Assembly (NCBI GenBank): GCA_034432375.1
Contig: DAOUCA010000103.1
Location: 191,447-255,446, forward strand
Direction of reading: 5' to 3'
DNA length: 64,000 nt
DNA from: JAHBVH01 sp034432375
Lineage (GTDB): Bacteria > Chloroflexota > Anaerolineae > Caldilineales > Caldilineaceae
Below the pieces are notes generated by a model. That model searched no databases and had not been told where the DNA came from. It saw only the letters and a program-made list of their open reading frames with translations. Below are positions 24,936 through 32,733 of the stretch, piece after piece. The stretch's first letter is position 1. The number at the start of each line of letters is the position of its first letter. A program made the position numbers and the translations under genes.

Positions 24936-25828
24936 GAGCGTAGTATGTCAGTAATCGTCGGTGTATCAGGTGGCGTACCACCTTGTTGTTCATCTAACTT
25001 ATTCTGCAAAATTTCAACAAAACGTGAGATATCGCCAGCTTCAGGCGTTGTAATTGTATTAAGCGCAGGCCAGAATTCTGTGTAGTTTGTTTGTGAGAGT
25101 GTTAATTGAAAATGGCCGTCAGTCTGCACCAAGTCATAAAGTAACCAAGCTATTTCAGCGTTTTCGACACTAACTTCTGGAAGTGCGGGTAAGGTTTCAT
25201 AAAAACTACGCTGCAGTGCAATTGCTTGTTTCTTTTGCCAATTTTTCAGGATACCACCTTTGTAAAGCATTTGTGGGACTAAACGCTTGCGAGATGAAGA
25301 GAGATAGTCTGGGCGAGGATAGTAATCTGCAAGCTCACCCCAATTCATGTTGTAGCGATTGGCAGAATCTGCCATGTAATATTCAAACGGGCGGCGGACA
25401 TTTCCGGAAATATAAACGGATTGGACTTCCAACGAACCAAAATCAACGACGCGCCCACGTTCATCATAAGCCACCAAAACTACATCGATATTGCCCGCCG
25501 ACTGGCCGTTCTTGTCGTTTAGTCGTACTTCTGATAATGAAGTCCAACTCACCGTCGGCCCAAAGAAAAAAGCAGCCGCGTTCTCTGCTACTTTCCAATC
25601 CTGTCGGAAGCGTATTGGGCAGGTGATAATTGGTTCCGTAACACCACTTTTGTCATGGTAAATACTGCATACACCAAGTGGATCATTGGCCTTATCTTTC
25701 GTGCAGTTTGGCACCCGGTTGTGGAATGGACAGAGTTTGAGGCGGCGGTAGCGTTCCGCCTGCTCTGATCGATCTTCAACGGGAAAGCCAAAAACTTCAG
25801 CAAGCGGCTGTCGAGTAGATATAGTCAC
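24932..25828 (-). CDS. NotI-family type II restriction endonuclease
   Basis: 298 residues. Four cysteines (33, 42, 54, 70 in LCPF, NCTK, GVCSIY and TCPIRF) match the Cys4 metal site found in NotI. The PD-(D/E)xK-type core reads SLSEVRLN, GNIDVVLV and GSLEVQSVYISG, giving E100, D115, E134 and Q136; this spacing agrees with the NotI catalytic set as I recall it. All parts are present so the enzyme looks active. Site specificity cannot be read from sequence. It is first in a two-gene operon with the adenine methylase. Confidence 0.88.
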   Translation of the reverse strand: MTISTRQPLAEVFGFPVEDRSEQAERYRRLKLCPFHNRVPNCTKDKANDPLGVCSIYHDKSGVTEPIITCPIRFRQDWKVAENAAAFFFGPTVSWTSLSEVRLNDKNGQSAGNIDVVLVAYDERGRVVDFGSLEVQSVYISGNVRRPFEYYMADSANRYNMNWGELADYYPRPDYLSSSRKRLVPQMLYKGGILKNWQKKQAIALQRSFYETLPALPEVSVENAEIAWLLYDLVQTDGHFQLTLSQTNYTEFWPALNTITTPEAGDISRFVEILQNKLDEQQGGTPPDTPTITDILRS

Positions 25829-25850
25829 AAAAATATCTCACAGATTAGCT

Positions 25851-25964
25851 GATATACCACGCAAGACTATAGATGAAAATGGCTATAGGTAGATCGCGCG
25901 TTTTTATTTTCATCTATAGTCTTGCGCGGTATATGTTGCGGCAAAGAACATGCTTTCTATTATA
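25851..25964 (-). promoter_or_regulatory. Restriction operon leader: inverted repeat and extended -10
   Basis: A near-perfect 29-bp inverted repeat (25851-25880 with 25906-25934, GCAAGACTATAGATGAAAAT core) lies 22 bp ahead of the nuclease start. On the minus strand TGGTATAAT sits at 25959-25967 as a promoter candidate, so the repeat would be transcribed in the leader. No controller (C) gene is seen. Confidence 0.55.
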
Positions 25965-26012
25965 CCACACTTCTCTGATATCAGAATTTCAAAATATTTA
26001 CGAGAATAGGCT

Positions 26013-26732
26013 TTACCTAAACAACAGCGCCACGCCCAATACAATCAGCGCCCCATAAAGCAAACGCCCTAGCGTCCTGGGATCAACGCGCTGCGCAAAG
26101 CGGTTGCCTAGCCAAAAGGCCACCACCATAATCGGCCAGGCCAATGCGTAGAGCCGCAAAACTTCGCCCGTCCACAGGCCAGCACTGGCATGGCTCAGGA
26201 GAATCAGCAAACTGACCGGAAGAAAAAATCCTTGCATCGTCACGCGAAAATGGTCCGGCGACCAGCGGCGGATCGCGCCATAGATGAGGATCGGCGGGCT
26301 GGACATGTTGTAGGCTCCCCCCAAGATGCCGGCCAGAAAGCCAAAGGGATAGATCCAGCGTGGATCGCGCAGACCCGTCCAGGTGGGTTGCCACAAGTTA
26401 TAGCCGCCAACACCAATCAGCACAATCCCCAATGTGGCGGTTACCCAGGCCACAGGGAGCGCGGTCAGTCCCCAAACGCCCACTGGAATGCCCACCACAG
26501 CCGCAATCAGCAAATGCCAGGTAGCGGCCAGATCGATCTGCTGCCAGTGCCACACAAGCAAGAGCAGTGTAACAGTGGCAGCGATCAGGGCGATCAGTGG
26601 CACCGCGGTTTGAATGCCGATGACAAGCGTCAAGAGCGGGATTGCCAACAGCGATTCACCAAAGCCGAGGGTTGCCTTGGTGAGTGCAGCGAGGAAGAGG
26701 ATAGCTAGCACGGCAGCCACATCAATCCACAT
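26013..26732 (-). CDS. TauE/SafE-family sulfite/anion exporter
   Basis: Start chosen at ATG 26732, which overlaps the sulfatase stop by 11 bp; 239 residues and seven to eight spans. FLAALTKATLGFGESLLAIPLL and the second-half GILGGAYNMSSPPILIYGA are the paired family signatures. Members export sulfite or sulfoacetate or import organosulfur anions. Coupled to a sulfatase gene, export of released sulfate or related anion is a sensible inference. Last gene of a two-gene operon. Confidence 0.88.
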   Translation of the reverse strand: MWIDVAAVLAILFLAALTKATLGFGESLLAIPLLTLVIGIQTAVPLIALIAATVTLLLLVWHWQQIDLAATWHLLIAAVVGIPVGVWGLTALPVAWVTATLGIVLIGVGGYNLWQPTWTGLRDPRWIYPFGFLAGILGGAYNMSSPPILIYGAIRRWSPDHFRVTMQGFFLPVSLLILLSHASAGLWTGEVLRLYALAWPIMVVAFWLGNRFAQRVDPRTLGRLLYGALIVLGVALLFR

Positions 26733-28143
26733 CTTTGAAATACCGTTCGTCGCCAAAATCGGCCTGCATTTGATGGAGTTGCGTCTTGAGTTGGGTGATG
26801 GTTTCAGCGTAGCCGGGATCGCCGATCAGATTATTGAGTTCAAAGCGGTCGGTGGCGAGGTCAAAGAGTTCCCATTCGGGTTCATAGGTCTCATCAATCG
26901 TGCCGGCCTGCCCAAGCGCATCGGCGTAATAGTAGATCAGCTTATGTTGCAGCGTGCGAATGCCGTAGTGGGCGTAGACATTGTGGTGCGCCTTGTGCAT
27001 CCAATATCGATAGTACATTGCCTGCCGCCAATCGGGGGACGTCTCGCCTTGGAGCAGCGAACGGAAGCTCTGCCCCTGCATCTCATCCGGCACCGGCACG
27101 CCAGCCAGATCGAGAAAGAGTGGCGCGAAATCGACGTTGAGAATCATATCGTCGTTGACCGTGCCGGCAGCCACTTCCTTGGGATAGCGCACGATAAAGG
27201 GCATACGTAGCGACTCTTCGTACATAAAGCGCTTGTCATACCAGCCGTGGTCGCCGAGAAAGAAGCCCTGGTCGGAGGTATAAATCACAATCGTGTTTTC
27301 AGTCAATCCGGCTTCATCAAGATAATCGAGAACACGCCCCACGTTATCATCGATGCTGGCGATGACGCGCAGATAATCCTTGATGTAGCGCTGATAGGCC
27401 CATTTGCGCAGTTCGTTCTCTGGTAGGGTATAGTTGATCGTCGACTTGAGATCCATCGGTTTCATGTGGACACCGACGCGCATCTCCGCCGCGGCGGCTG
27501 CGGCGGCGCGACCGGCGTAATCGTCGTAGAGCGTCTCTGGTTCGGGGATCTCTTCGTTGAGATAGAGATGGGCATGTTTCTCATCCGGCTCCCATTCACG
27601 GTGGGGTGCCTTGTGGTGATACATCAGACAGAAGGGCTGGCCGGCATCGCGCGCTTTCAGCCAATCCAGGCTCAGGTCGGTAATAATATCGGTGACATAG
27701 CCTTGAACGGTGCGTCGCGTGCCACCATTTGGCCCCTTGAAGATCAGATCGGGGTTGTGATAGAGCCCTTGGCCGGGTAGCACGGCCCAATCATCAAAGC
27801 CGGTGGGACAGTGATCCGGTCCCTGCCCCAAGTGCCACTTGCCAAAGATCGCGGTCTGGTAACCAATCTCTTGCAGCAGTTGGGGAAACGTTTGCAGACG
27901 ATTGTCCATTGGGGTGTCGAGGGTGGTAACTTCGTTGATGTGATTGTAGGTACCAGTGAGGATCGACGCTCGGCTGGGCGTACAGATCGAGTTAGTACAG
28001 AAGCAGTTGTTAAAACGCATCCCGCCATTGGCGATCCGGTCAAGGTTAGGCGTCTGGTTGATACGGCTGCCGTAACAGCTCATGGCGTGGGCAGCGTGGT
28101 CATCGGACATGATAAAGAGGATGTTGGGATGGTTAGTGGACAT
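26722..28143 (-). CDS. Formylglycine-dependent sulfatase
   Basis: 473 residues. The opening HPNILFIMSDDHAAHAMSCYG contains the metal-binding Asp pair (14, 15). C54-T-P-S-R58 in SICTPSRASILTG is the cysteine-type motif that is oxidised to formylglycine by FGE or anSME. GKWHLG and the Lys/His/Asp metal residues follow (TSDQGFFLGDHGWYDKR). No signal peptide is seen, so it may act in the cytoplasm on imported sulfate esters. No maturase gene is in the window. Substrate unknown, perhaps a sulfated sugar. Confidence 0.92.
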   Translation of the reverse strand: MSTNHPNILFIMSDDHAAHAMSCYGSRINQTPNLDRIANGGMRFNNCFCTNSICTPSRASILTGTYNHINEVTTLDTPMDNRLQTFPQLLQEIGYQTAIFGKWHLGQGPDHCPTGFDDWAVLPGQGLYHNPDLIFKGPNGGTRRTVQGYVTDIITDLSLDWLKARDAGQPFCLMYHHKAPHREWEPDEKHAHLYLNEEIPEPETLYDDYAGRAAAAAAAEMRVGVHMKPMDLKSTINYTLPENELRKWAYQRYIKDYLRVIASIDDNVGRVLDYLDEAGLTENTIVIYTSDQGFFLGDHGWYDKRFMYEESLRMPFIVRYPKEVAAGTVNDDMILNVDFAPLFLDLAGVPVPDEMQGQSFRSLLQGETSPDWRQAMYYRYWMHKAHHNVYAHYGIRTLQHKLIYYYADALGQAGTIDETYEPEWELFDLATDRFELNNLIGDPGYAETITQLKTQLHQMQADFGDERYFKDVD

Positions 28144-28200
28144 TGGCCTCTCCTTTGCTGGAATTGAACAACGAAAACAAGAGTTGTTGGGAAAGAGTAT

Positions 28201-28387
28201 ACAGGGAGAGAGGTAGACAGGGAAACAGGGAAACAGGGAAACAGGGAAACAGGGAAACAGGGAAACAGGGAAACAGGGAAACAGGGAAACAGGGAAACAG
28301 GGAAACAGGGAAACAGGGAAACAGGGAAACAGGGACGATTTTACCGGTTACCTGTTTCCCTTGTCTACTTGTCTACCTGTCTCCCTG
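28201..28387. repeat. Fourteen tandem GGGAAACA units inside an inverted repeat
   Basis: Fourteen perfect copies of the 8-mer GGGAAACA fill 28220-28331. Flanks are complementary: CAGGGAGAGAGGTAGACAG on the left against CTGTTTCCCTTGTCTAC and CTACCTGTCTCCCTG on the right, so the whole block can fold back. Copy number is likely to vary between strains. The open frame through it is an artefact of the 8-mer. Confidence 0.9.
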
Positions 28388-28415
28388 CCTTTCTGCGACT
28401 TTTCGTAAATGGAGC

Positions 28416-28444
28416 TTGACATCTCCCCCATCGCCAGTTATACT
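28416..28444 (+). promoter_or_regulatory. Near-consensus promoter upstream of gatC
   Basis: TTGACA (28416-28421), 17-bp spacer, TATACT (28439-28444). Start expected near 28451. No open frame follows before a terminator at 28641-28669. Confidence 0.8.
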
Positions 28445-28450
28445 TTTCAC

Positions 28451-28669
28451 AACTGTTTTTTCTCGATCACTTTTTCTGTTCCTTTTTTTTAAATCTCATG
28501 AATTCATCTGCCGTTTTGTTCAGCCAGAATACCGCATGTGCAGCCTTGGCAGCAGCCGCGGCTATGCGCGCGTCTCGGTAACTGGGTTCAGAGCCGTGGC
28601 GCAATCCACGGCGTTTGGATGAGTTCTCTCTGCAAGCGAGCGTCGTGGACATGTCCACGACGTTTTTTT
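28451..28669 (+). ncRNA. Candidate small RNA or attenuating gatCA leader (~220 nt)
   Basis: Bounded by a near-consensus promoter and a perfect intrinsic terminator on the same strand, with no credible reading frame between. The 5' third is U-rich; the rest is GC-rich and structured, including the hairpin GCCGTGG-CGCAAT-CCACGGC near 28592-28611 and an AGCCGCGGCT palindrome. It does not match T-box (no GGGTGGNACCGCG), 6S, SRP or tmRNA features that I know. Either a stand-alone RNA or a conditional terminator ahead of gatC. Confidence 0.45.
28641..28669 (+). terminator. Intrinsic terminator 108 bp upstream of gatC
   Basis: Perfect 22-bp palindrome CGTCGTGGACA/TGTCCACGACG (28641-28662) followed by seven T. 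No coding gene precedes it on this strand. Confidence 0.9.
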
Positions 28670-28703
28670 GTGCAGTTCATTGATTAGGATTTTTACAGAT
28701 CGC

Positions 28704-28737
28704 TGGTTGAGTAGGCCGCTTTTGGCCGTATCGAAAC
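28704..28737. repeat. REP-like hairpin, GGTTGAGTAG...TATCGAAAC
   Basis: GGTTGAGTA and TATCGAAAC ends flank GGCCGC-TTTT-GGCC. The end sequences recall a repeat seen in many environmental bacterial genomes. Only one copy is present here. Confidence 0.5.
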
Positions 28738-28776
28738 TGAGACCTGCGTCAATCCGACTACCGATAGGATGCCACC

Positions 28777-29067
28777 ATGCACCTGACCACCGATGAAGTC
28801 CGCCACGTGGCCGAATTGGCCAAGTTGGCACTAACCGATGCCGAAATTGAAGAGTATACGCAGCAGCTTTCGGCGATCCTCGACTATGCCGATCTCTTGG
28901 CCACGGTCGATACGAGCGATGTCCCTCCCACCCCCTATGTCCTGCCGCTAAAAAATGTAATGCGCTTGGATGAACCGGCCCCGTGCCTGACCAACGAAGA
29001 AGCACTCGCCAATGCCCCCGACAGCGAAGATGGTTTTTTCCGGGTGCGTGCGGTCTTTGAAGAGTGA
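28777..29067 (+). CDS. gatC: Asp-tRNA(Asn)/Glu-tRNA(Gln) amidotransferase subunit C
   Basis: 96 residues. MHLTTDEVRHVAELAKLALTDAEIEEYTQQLSAIL is the canonical GatC opening, then the extended segment ending VMRLDEPAPCLTNEEALANAPDSEDGFFRV. GatC wraps around GatA and GatB in the transamidosome. An AGGA lies 11 bases ahead of ATG 28777. gatA follows 230 bp later, past a repeat; gatB is not in the window. Confidence 0.96.
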   Translation: MHLTTDEVRHVAELAKLALTDAEIEEYTQQLSAILDYADLLATVDTSDVPPTPYVLPLKNVMRLDEPAPCLTNEEALANAPDSEDGFFRVRAVFEE

Positions 29068-29077
29068 TTCTGTTACG

Positions 29078-29246
29078 TGTTGCGTATTGCGTGTACTGTA
29101 ACTGCTTCGTTACGTACAACCGGAGTTCTCTCTCTTTGCATGGTACTTAACGTCAATTTGCGTTTTGTTTCTTATCCATGAGTTGCGGTAACGATCACGT
29201 GCAATGAAACAGTTTCAGTAGACGCAACACGCAACACGCAATACAT
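29078..29246. repeat. Fold-back repeat of GCGTATT/GCGTGTT heptamers between gatC and gatA
   Basis: GTGTTGCGTATTGCGTGTACTG (about 29077-29098) is answered by GACGCAACACGCAACACGC (29221-29239) in inverse orientation. A closely similar pair flanks the other side of gatA at 30768 and 30913. Confidence 0.7.
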
Positions 29247-29298
29247 GCTAAACGAATCCTGATCCCTAAATAATGGCCTGAAATGAATGTGGGTAATA

Positions 29299-30765
29299 AT
29301 GAGAACAAAACCACTGTACGAATTGACGATCCAAGAAGCGCTGACGGGGATGCGCGCTGGTGAATTTACAGCAGCTGCGCTGACACAGGCACTATTGGAT
29401 CGGATTACGGCTGTCGATGGCAACGTAAAAGCCTATCTCACTGTGACGAACGAAGCGGCACTAGCCCAAGCAGAGGCGGCGGACCAACGCCGTGCCGCGG
29501 GCGAGGATGCGCCACTGCTCGGTGTGCCGCTAGCCATCAAGGATGTGTTGGCGACCAAAGGGATACAGACGACCTGTGGCAGCAAAATCCTTAAAGGCTT
29601 TATCCCCCCTTATACCGCCACCGCTGTGGCGCGGCTACAAGCGGCTGGTGCCATTATTCTGGGCAAAGTCAACTGCGACGAATTCGCCATGGGCTCCAGC
29701 AATGAAAACAGCGGCTACTTTGTCACCCACAATCCCTGGAATCTGGATCGCGTGCCGGGTGGTAGCAGTGGTGGTTCTGGTGCAGCAGTGGCGGCCGACG
29801 AAGCAGTCGCTGCACTTGGCACCGATACCGGTGGCAGCGTGCGCTTACCCGCTTCATTCTGCGGGATTGTCGGCCTAAAACCCTCTTATGGCCGTGTCAG
29901 CCGCTTTGGTTTGGTCGCCTATGGCAGCAGCCTCGATCAGATCGGCCCAATGACAAAAACTGTCGAGGATGCAGCGTTGTTGCTACAGATCATGGCCGGC
30001 CGCGATCCCAATGACAGCACGAGTTTACCGGCAGCGGTCCCCGATTATCGTGCAGCGCTGACCGGCAATGTCGCTGGGTTGCGTATTGGACTGCCCAAGG
30101 AATATTTTACCGAGGGGATGCAGCCGGAGGTGGAAGCGGCAGTGCGCACCGCGGTGGCTAAGCTGGAAGAAATGGGCGCAACCGTGCTGCCCGTCTCCCT
30201 GCCCAATACAGACAAAGCGCTGCCGGTCTACTACCTCGTCGCCACGGCCGAGGCGAGCGCCAACCTCACCCGTTTTGATGGCGTGCGCTTTGGTCACAGC
30301 GCCAACGCCGATGGCGTGCTGGATAACTATCGCCAGACGCGCGGTCAAGGCTTTGGGCCGGAAGTCAAGCGCCGCATTATGCTCGGTACCTATGCGCTCA
30401 GCGCCGGCTACTACGATGCTTATTATCTAAAGGCCCAGCAAGTTCGCACCTTGATCAAGCAGGATTTCGACCGCGCCTTTCAAGAAGTTGATGTGATCGC
30501 TTGTCCCGTCGCACCGACCACCGCCTTTCCCATCGGTGCCAAAACGGATAATCCACTGGAAATGTATCTCAGTGACATCCTAACGATTTCACTCAACCTG
30601 GCCGGAAACTGTGGGATCAGCGTGCCCTGTGGCTTTGACGACGGCGGCTTGCCAATCGGCCTCCAACTGATTGGCCCGCACCTTGGCGAAGAAGTAATCT
30701 TACGCACCGCCCATGCATACGAACAGGCAACGGATTGGCGCGCACGGAAGCCGGAGTTGAATTGA
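29299..30765 (+). CDS. gatA: Asp-tRNA(Asn)/Glu-tRNA(Gln) amidotransferase subunit A
   Basis: 488 residues from ATG 29299 (MRTKPLYELTIQEALTGM); ATG 29287 adds four residues. Amidase-signature catalytic triad is complete: Lys in GVPLAIKDV, and the Ser-cis-Ser pair in VPGGSSGGSGAAVAADEAVAALGTDTGGSVRLPASFCG. C-terminal LAGNCGISVPCGFDDGGLPIGLQLIG also fits. It releases ammonia from glutamine or asparagine for GatB, allowing Gln-tRNA or Asn-tRNA formation. It is separated from gatC by a fold-back repeat and ends in another of the same family. Confidence 0.96.
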   Translation: MRTKPLYELTIQEALTGMRAGEFTAAALTQALLDRITAVDGNVKAYLTVTNEAALAQAEAADQRRAAGEDAPLLGVPLAIKDVLATKGIQTTCGSKILKGFIPPYTATAVARLQAAGAIILGKVNCDEFAMGSSNENSGYFVTHNPWNLDRVPGGSSGGSGAAVAADEAVAALGTDTGGSVRLPASFCGIVGLKPSYGRVSRFGLVAYGSSLDQIGPMTKTVEDAALLLQIMAGRDPNDSTSLPAAVPDYRAALTGNVAGLRIGLPKEYFTEGMQPEVEAAVRTAVAKLEEMGATVLPVSLPNTDKALPVYYLVATAEASANLTRFDGVRFGHSANADGVLDNYRQTRGQGFGPEVKRRIMLGTYALSAGYYDAYYLKAQQVRTLIKQDFDRAFQEVDVIACPVAPTTAFPIGAKTDNPLEMYLSDILTISLNLAGNCGISVPCGFDDGGLPIGLQLIGPHLGEEVILRTAHAYEQATDWRARKPELN

Positions 30766-30767
30766 TA

Positions 30768-30940
30768 CGTGGTGCGTATTGCGTGTACTGATGGGGATGA
30801 TTGGTGCGCGACCGAGAAGGGTGCATATTCGTTGCTTAAGCAGCCCGCACCTGCTAGGTTAGGACGAGTTGTCGATCACAACAGCTGACTGTAGATAAGC
30901 GCAGATCCAGTCACAGTACACGTAAGACGCACCACGCAAC
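30768..30940. repeat. Fold-back heptamer repeat downstream of gatA
   Basis: GTGGTGCGTATTGCGTGTACTG at 30769-30790 matches the repeat downstream of gatC at 20 of 22 positions. Its partner CAGTACACGTAAGACGCACC lies at 30913-30932. Between them are about 120 bases without a gene. Confidence 0.7.
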
Positions 30941-31264
30941 AGTTTCCCAAGGCAGTCGGAACCTATTCGCCCAATTGATCGTATTATGTCTTGTACAACA
31001 GCCGCCTCTCTATCCCAATCATAATTTATAAATCAACCGAATCCCAGGTACTCACCTATGTTTCACACCATTGGTCTCTCTGGTGTCGGCGGGGTAGCCG
31101 TCGCACGCAGCCGGCAATTTAGATGGTTGTCGGCCAATAAATTGTAATCGGCCTTTCCCGACAAAGTATCGCGAAGTGTGGATTGTAACGGAGGCACTTT
31201 TGCGCGCCACGGCAATCAGTTGGAACTTTTGTTTTGGACAAACATCAGAGGACAAATAATTCTC
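30941..31264. other. Intergenic leader of the aminotransferase, nothing recognised
   Basis: About 320 bases with a hairpin GCCGGCAA...TTGTCGGC near 31110-31135 but no known riboswitch pattern, no promoter I trust and no coding frame of weight (a 67-codon minus-strand frame at 31052-31255 has no support). Confidence 0.4.
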
Positions 31265-32536
31265 ATGAATTCGATAATGATAGAGACTCCCGTACTAAAT
31301 GGCACCAGCCATCGGCAGATGCCTACTAGCAATGGTAACGGTTACCATCGCAAGTTGCGCGATCACGAAAGCCGCCTGAGTAAACGGGTGATGAGCGTTC
31401 CCCCTTCCGGCATTCGGCGCTATTTTGATATCGCCGCTACCATGGAAGATGTGGTGAGCCTGGGCATTGGCGAACCAGACTTTGTCACCCCGGCACCCAT
31501 TTTGCAGGCTGGCATCGAAAGTTTGCGTCGCGGCAACACCGCCTACACCTCCAATGCTGGCATGATCGAGTTGCGCACTGCCGTGGCCGAGATGCTCACC
31601 CAGCGCTACAATGGCCCCGCCTATGATCCGGAAAAGGAAGTGCTGATCACCGTCGGCGTCAGCGAAGCGATGTCGCTAATCATGCAGGCGATCCTCGATC
31701 CTGGTGATGAGGTGATTGTGCCGCAGCCCTGTTTCGTTAGCTACACCGCCAGCGTCCTCCTTGCCGGCGGCACCGTCGTCGACCTCCCCACCTATGCCGA
31801 GCATAGTTTTCAAGTTGATCCCGCCGCGATTGAAGCGCTGATTACCCCCAACACCAAAGCCCTGCTCATTGGCTTCCCCAGCAATCCGACGGGCGCGGTC
31901 ATGGATCGCGCAGGGCTGCTCCAAATTGCACGCATTGCCGACGAACATGACCTAATTGTCATCTCCGACGAAATCTACGACCGCCTCGTCTATGGCGACC
32001 ATGAGCACGTCATGTTTGCCTCGCTGCCCGGCATGGCCGACCGCACCGTCCACCTCGGCGGCATGAGCAAGGATTACGCCATGACCGGTTGGCGCGTCGG
32101 CTATGCCTGTGGCCCAACGGATCTGATCGGTGCCATGCGCAAGATCCACCAATACGTGATCATGTCCGCCTCAACCGTCGGCCAGGAAGCAGCCCTCACC
32201 GCGCTAACCGACCCGACGGCGGAGGAGTATGTCCTCCAAATGGTCGCCAGCTATGATGCGCGGCGCCGGCTAATTGTCGATGGCATGAACAGCTTGGGAT
32301 TGGACTGCTTTGAACCGAAAGGGGCCTTCTACGCCTTCCCCAGCATCCGCCGCACAGGGATGAACGAGCACGAATTCTGTGAAACCCTGCTTAGGGAAGA
32401 GCGCGTCGCCGTGATCCCCGGCAGCGCTTTTGGCGGCGGCGGCGAGGGGCATATTCGTTGTGCCTACGCGGCCAGCGTCGAGAATATCGAGAAGGCATTG
32501 GAGCGGATTTACCGCTTTATGCAGCGGCATGGTTGA
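31265..32536 (+). CDS. PLP-dependent class I/II aminotransferase
   Basis: 423 residues from ATG 31265; MIETP at 31277 is an alternative, and neither has a clear ribosome site. After a 35-residue variable head comes RLSKRVMSVPPSGIRRYFDIA and SLGIGEPDFVTP. The PLP lysine is in HLGGMSKDYAMTGWRVGYAC; NPTGAV, DEIYDRLVY and the carboxylate-binding Arg in GHIRCAYA are present. Closest in style to aspartate/aromatic aminotransferases of AAT fold type I (PatA/AspC-like). Donor and acceptor unknown. Monocistronic, ended by a palindrome later split by a MITE. Confidence 0.92.
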   Translation: MNSIMIETPVLNGTSHRQMPTSNGNGYHRKLRDHESRLSKRVMSVPPSGIRRYFDIAATMEDVVSLGIGEPDFVTPAPILQAGIESLRRGNTAYTSNAGMIELRTAVAEMLTQRYNGPAYDPEKEVLITVGVSEAMSLIMQAILDPGDEVIVPQPCFVSYTASVLLAGGTVVDLPTYAEHSFQVDPAAIEALITPNTKALLIGFPSNPTGAVMDRAGLLQIARIADEHDLIVISDEIYDRLVYGDHEHVMFASLPGMADRTVHLGGMSKDYAMTGWRVGYACGPTDLIGAMRKIHQYVIMSASTVGQEAALTALTDPTAEEYVLQMVASYDARRRLIVDGMNSLGLDCFEPKGAFYAFPSIRRTGMNEHEFCETLLREERVAVIPGSAFGGGGEGHIRCAYAASVENIEKALERIYRFMQRHG

Positions 32537-32580
32537 TCTCTCGTGGGAGCACGGCATGCCGTGCTCCTACGAGAGATCAA
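32531..32580. terminator. Terminator palindrome interrupted at its right end by a MITE
   Basis: GGTTGATCTCTCGT and its complement ACGAGAGATCAA bracket GGAGCACGGCATGCCGTGCTCC. The right arm reads AGATCAAT where complementarity demands AGATCAACC; the missing CC reappears right after the MITE (32677-32686). The original was a near-perfect 52-bp palindrome at the end of the aminotransferase gene. Confidence 0.85.
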
Positions 32581-32581
32581 T

Positions 32582-32676
32582 GGGTGCGTCCCATTTTGGG
32601 AGATTATCTTTGGGGGGACTACAGGGAAGGACTACTTTGATCGTCCGGTGTAATCCCCAAAATGTGGTACGCACCC
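32582..32676. mobile_element. MITE, family GGGTGCGT, 95 bp, 9-bp target duplication
   Basis: Ends GGGTGCGTCCCATTTTGGG and its complement in AATCCCCAAAATGTGGTACGCACCC-type right end. Flanking 9-mers GAGATCAAT (32573-32581) and GAGATCAAC (32677-32685) match at 8 of 9. Right half (TTGATCGTCCGG) is nearly identical to the copy at 42417-42496. No transposase inside. Confidence 0.88.
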
Positions 32677-32733
32677 GAGATCAACCGAAGAGTATAGGCG
32701 TCACCAATAAATCGCGTATAATGCTACGAACGA

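Noticed and set aside
28220..28335. Open frame encoding repeated GNRETGKQ
   Set aside because: It arises only because the 8-mer GGGAAACA has no stop in this frame; no ribosome site and no second half.
28201..28387. Possible CRISPR array
   Set aside because: Units are contiguous 8-mers with no spacers and no cas genes nearby.
28549..28565. GCAGCAGCCGCGG resembling the 16S rRNA 530-loop
   Set aside because: Only 13 bases match; the flanks do not resemble rRNA on either side.
28592..28640. tRNA-like GGTTCA near a GC-rich hairpin
   Set aside because: No acceptor stem, anticodon arm or CCA-compatible fold can be drawn.
28467..28658. 63-codon minus-strand frame across the candidate RNA
   Set aside because: Its start lies in the terminator stem of the opposite strand; Lys/Ala-rich translation looks incidental.
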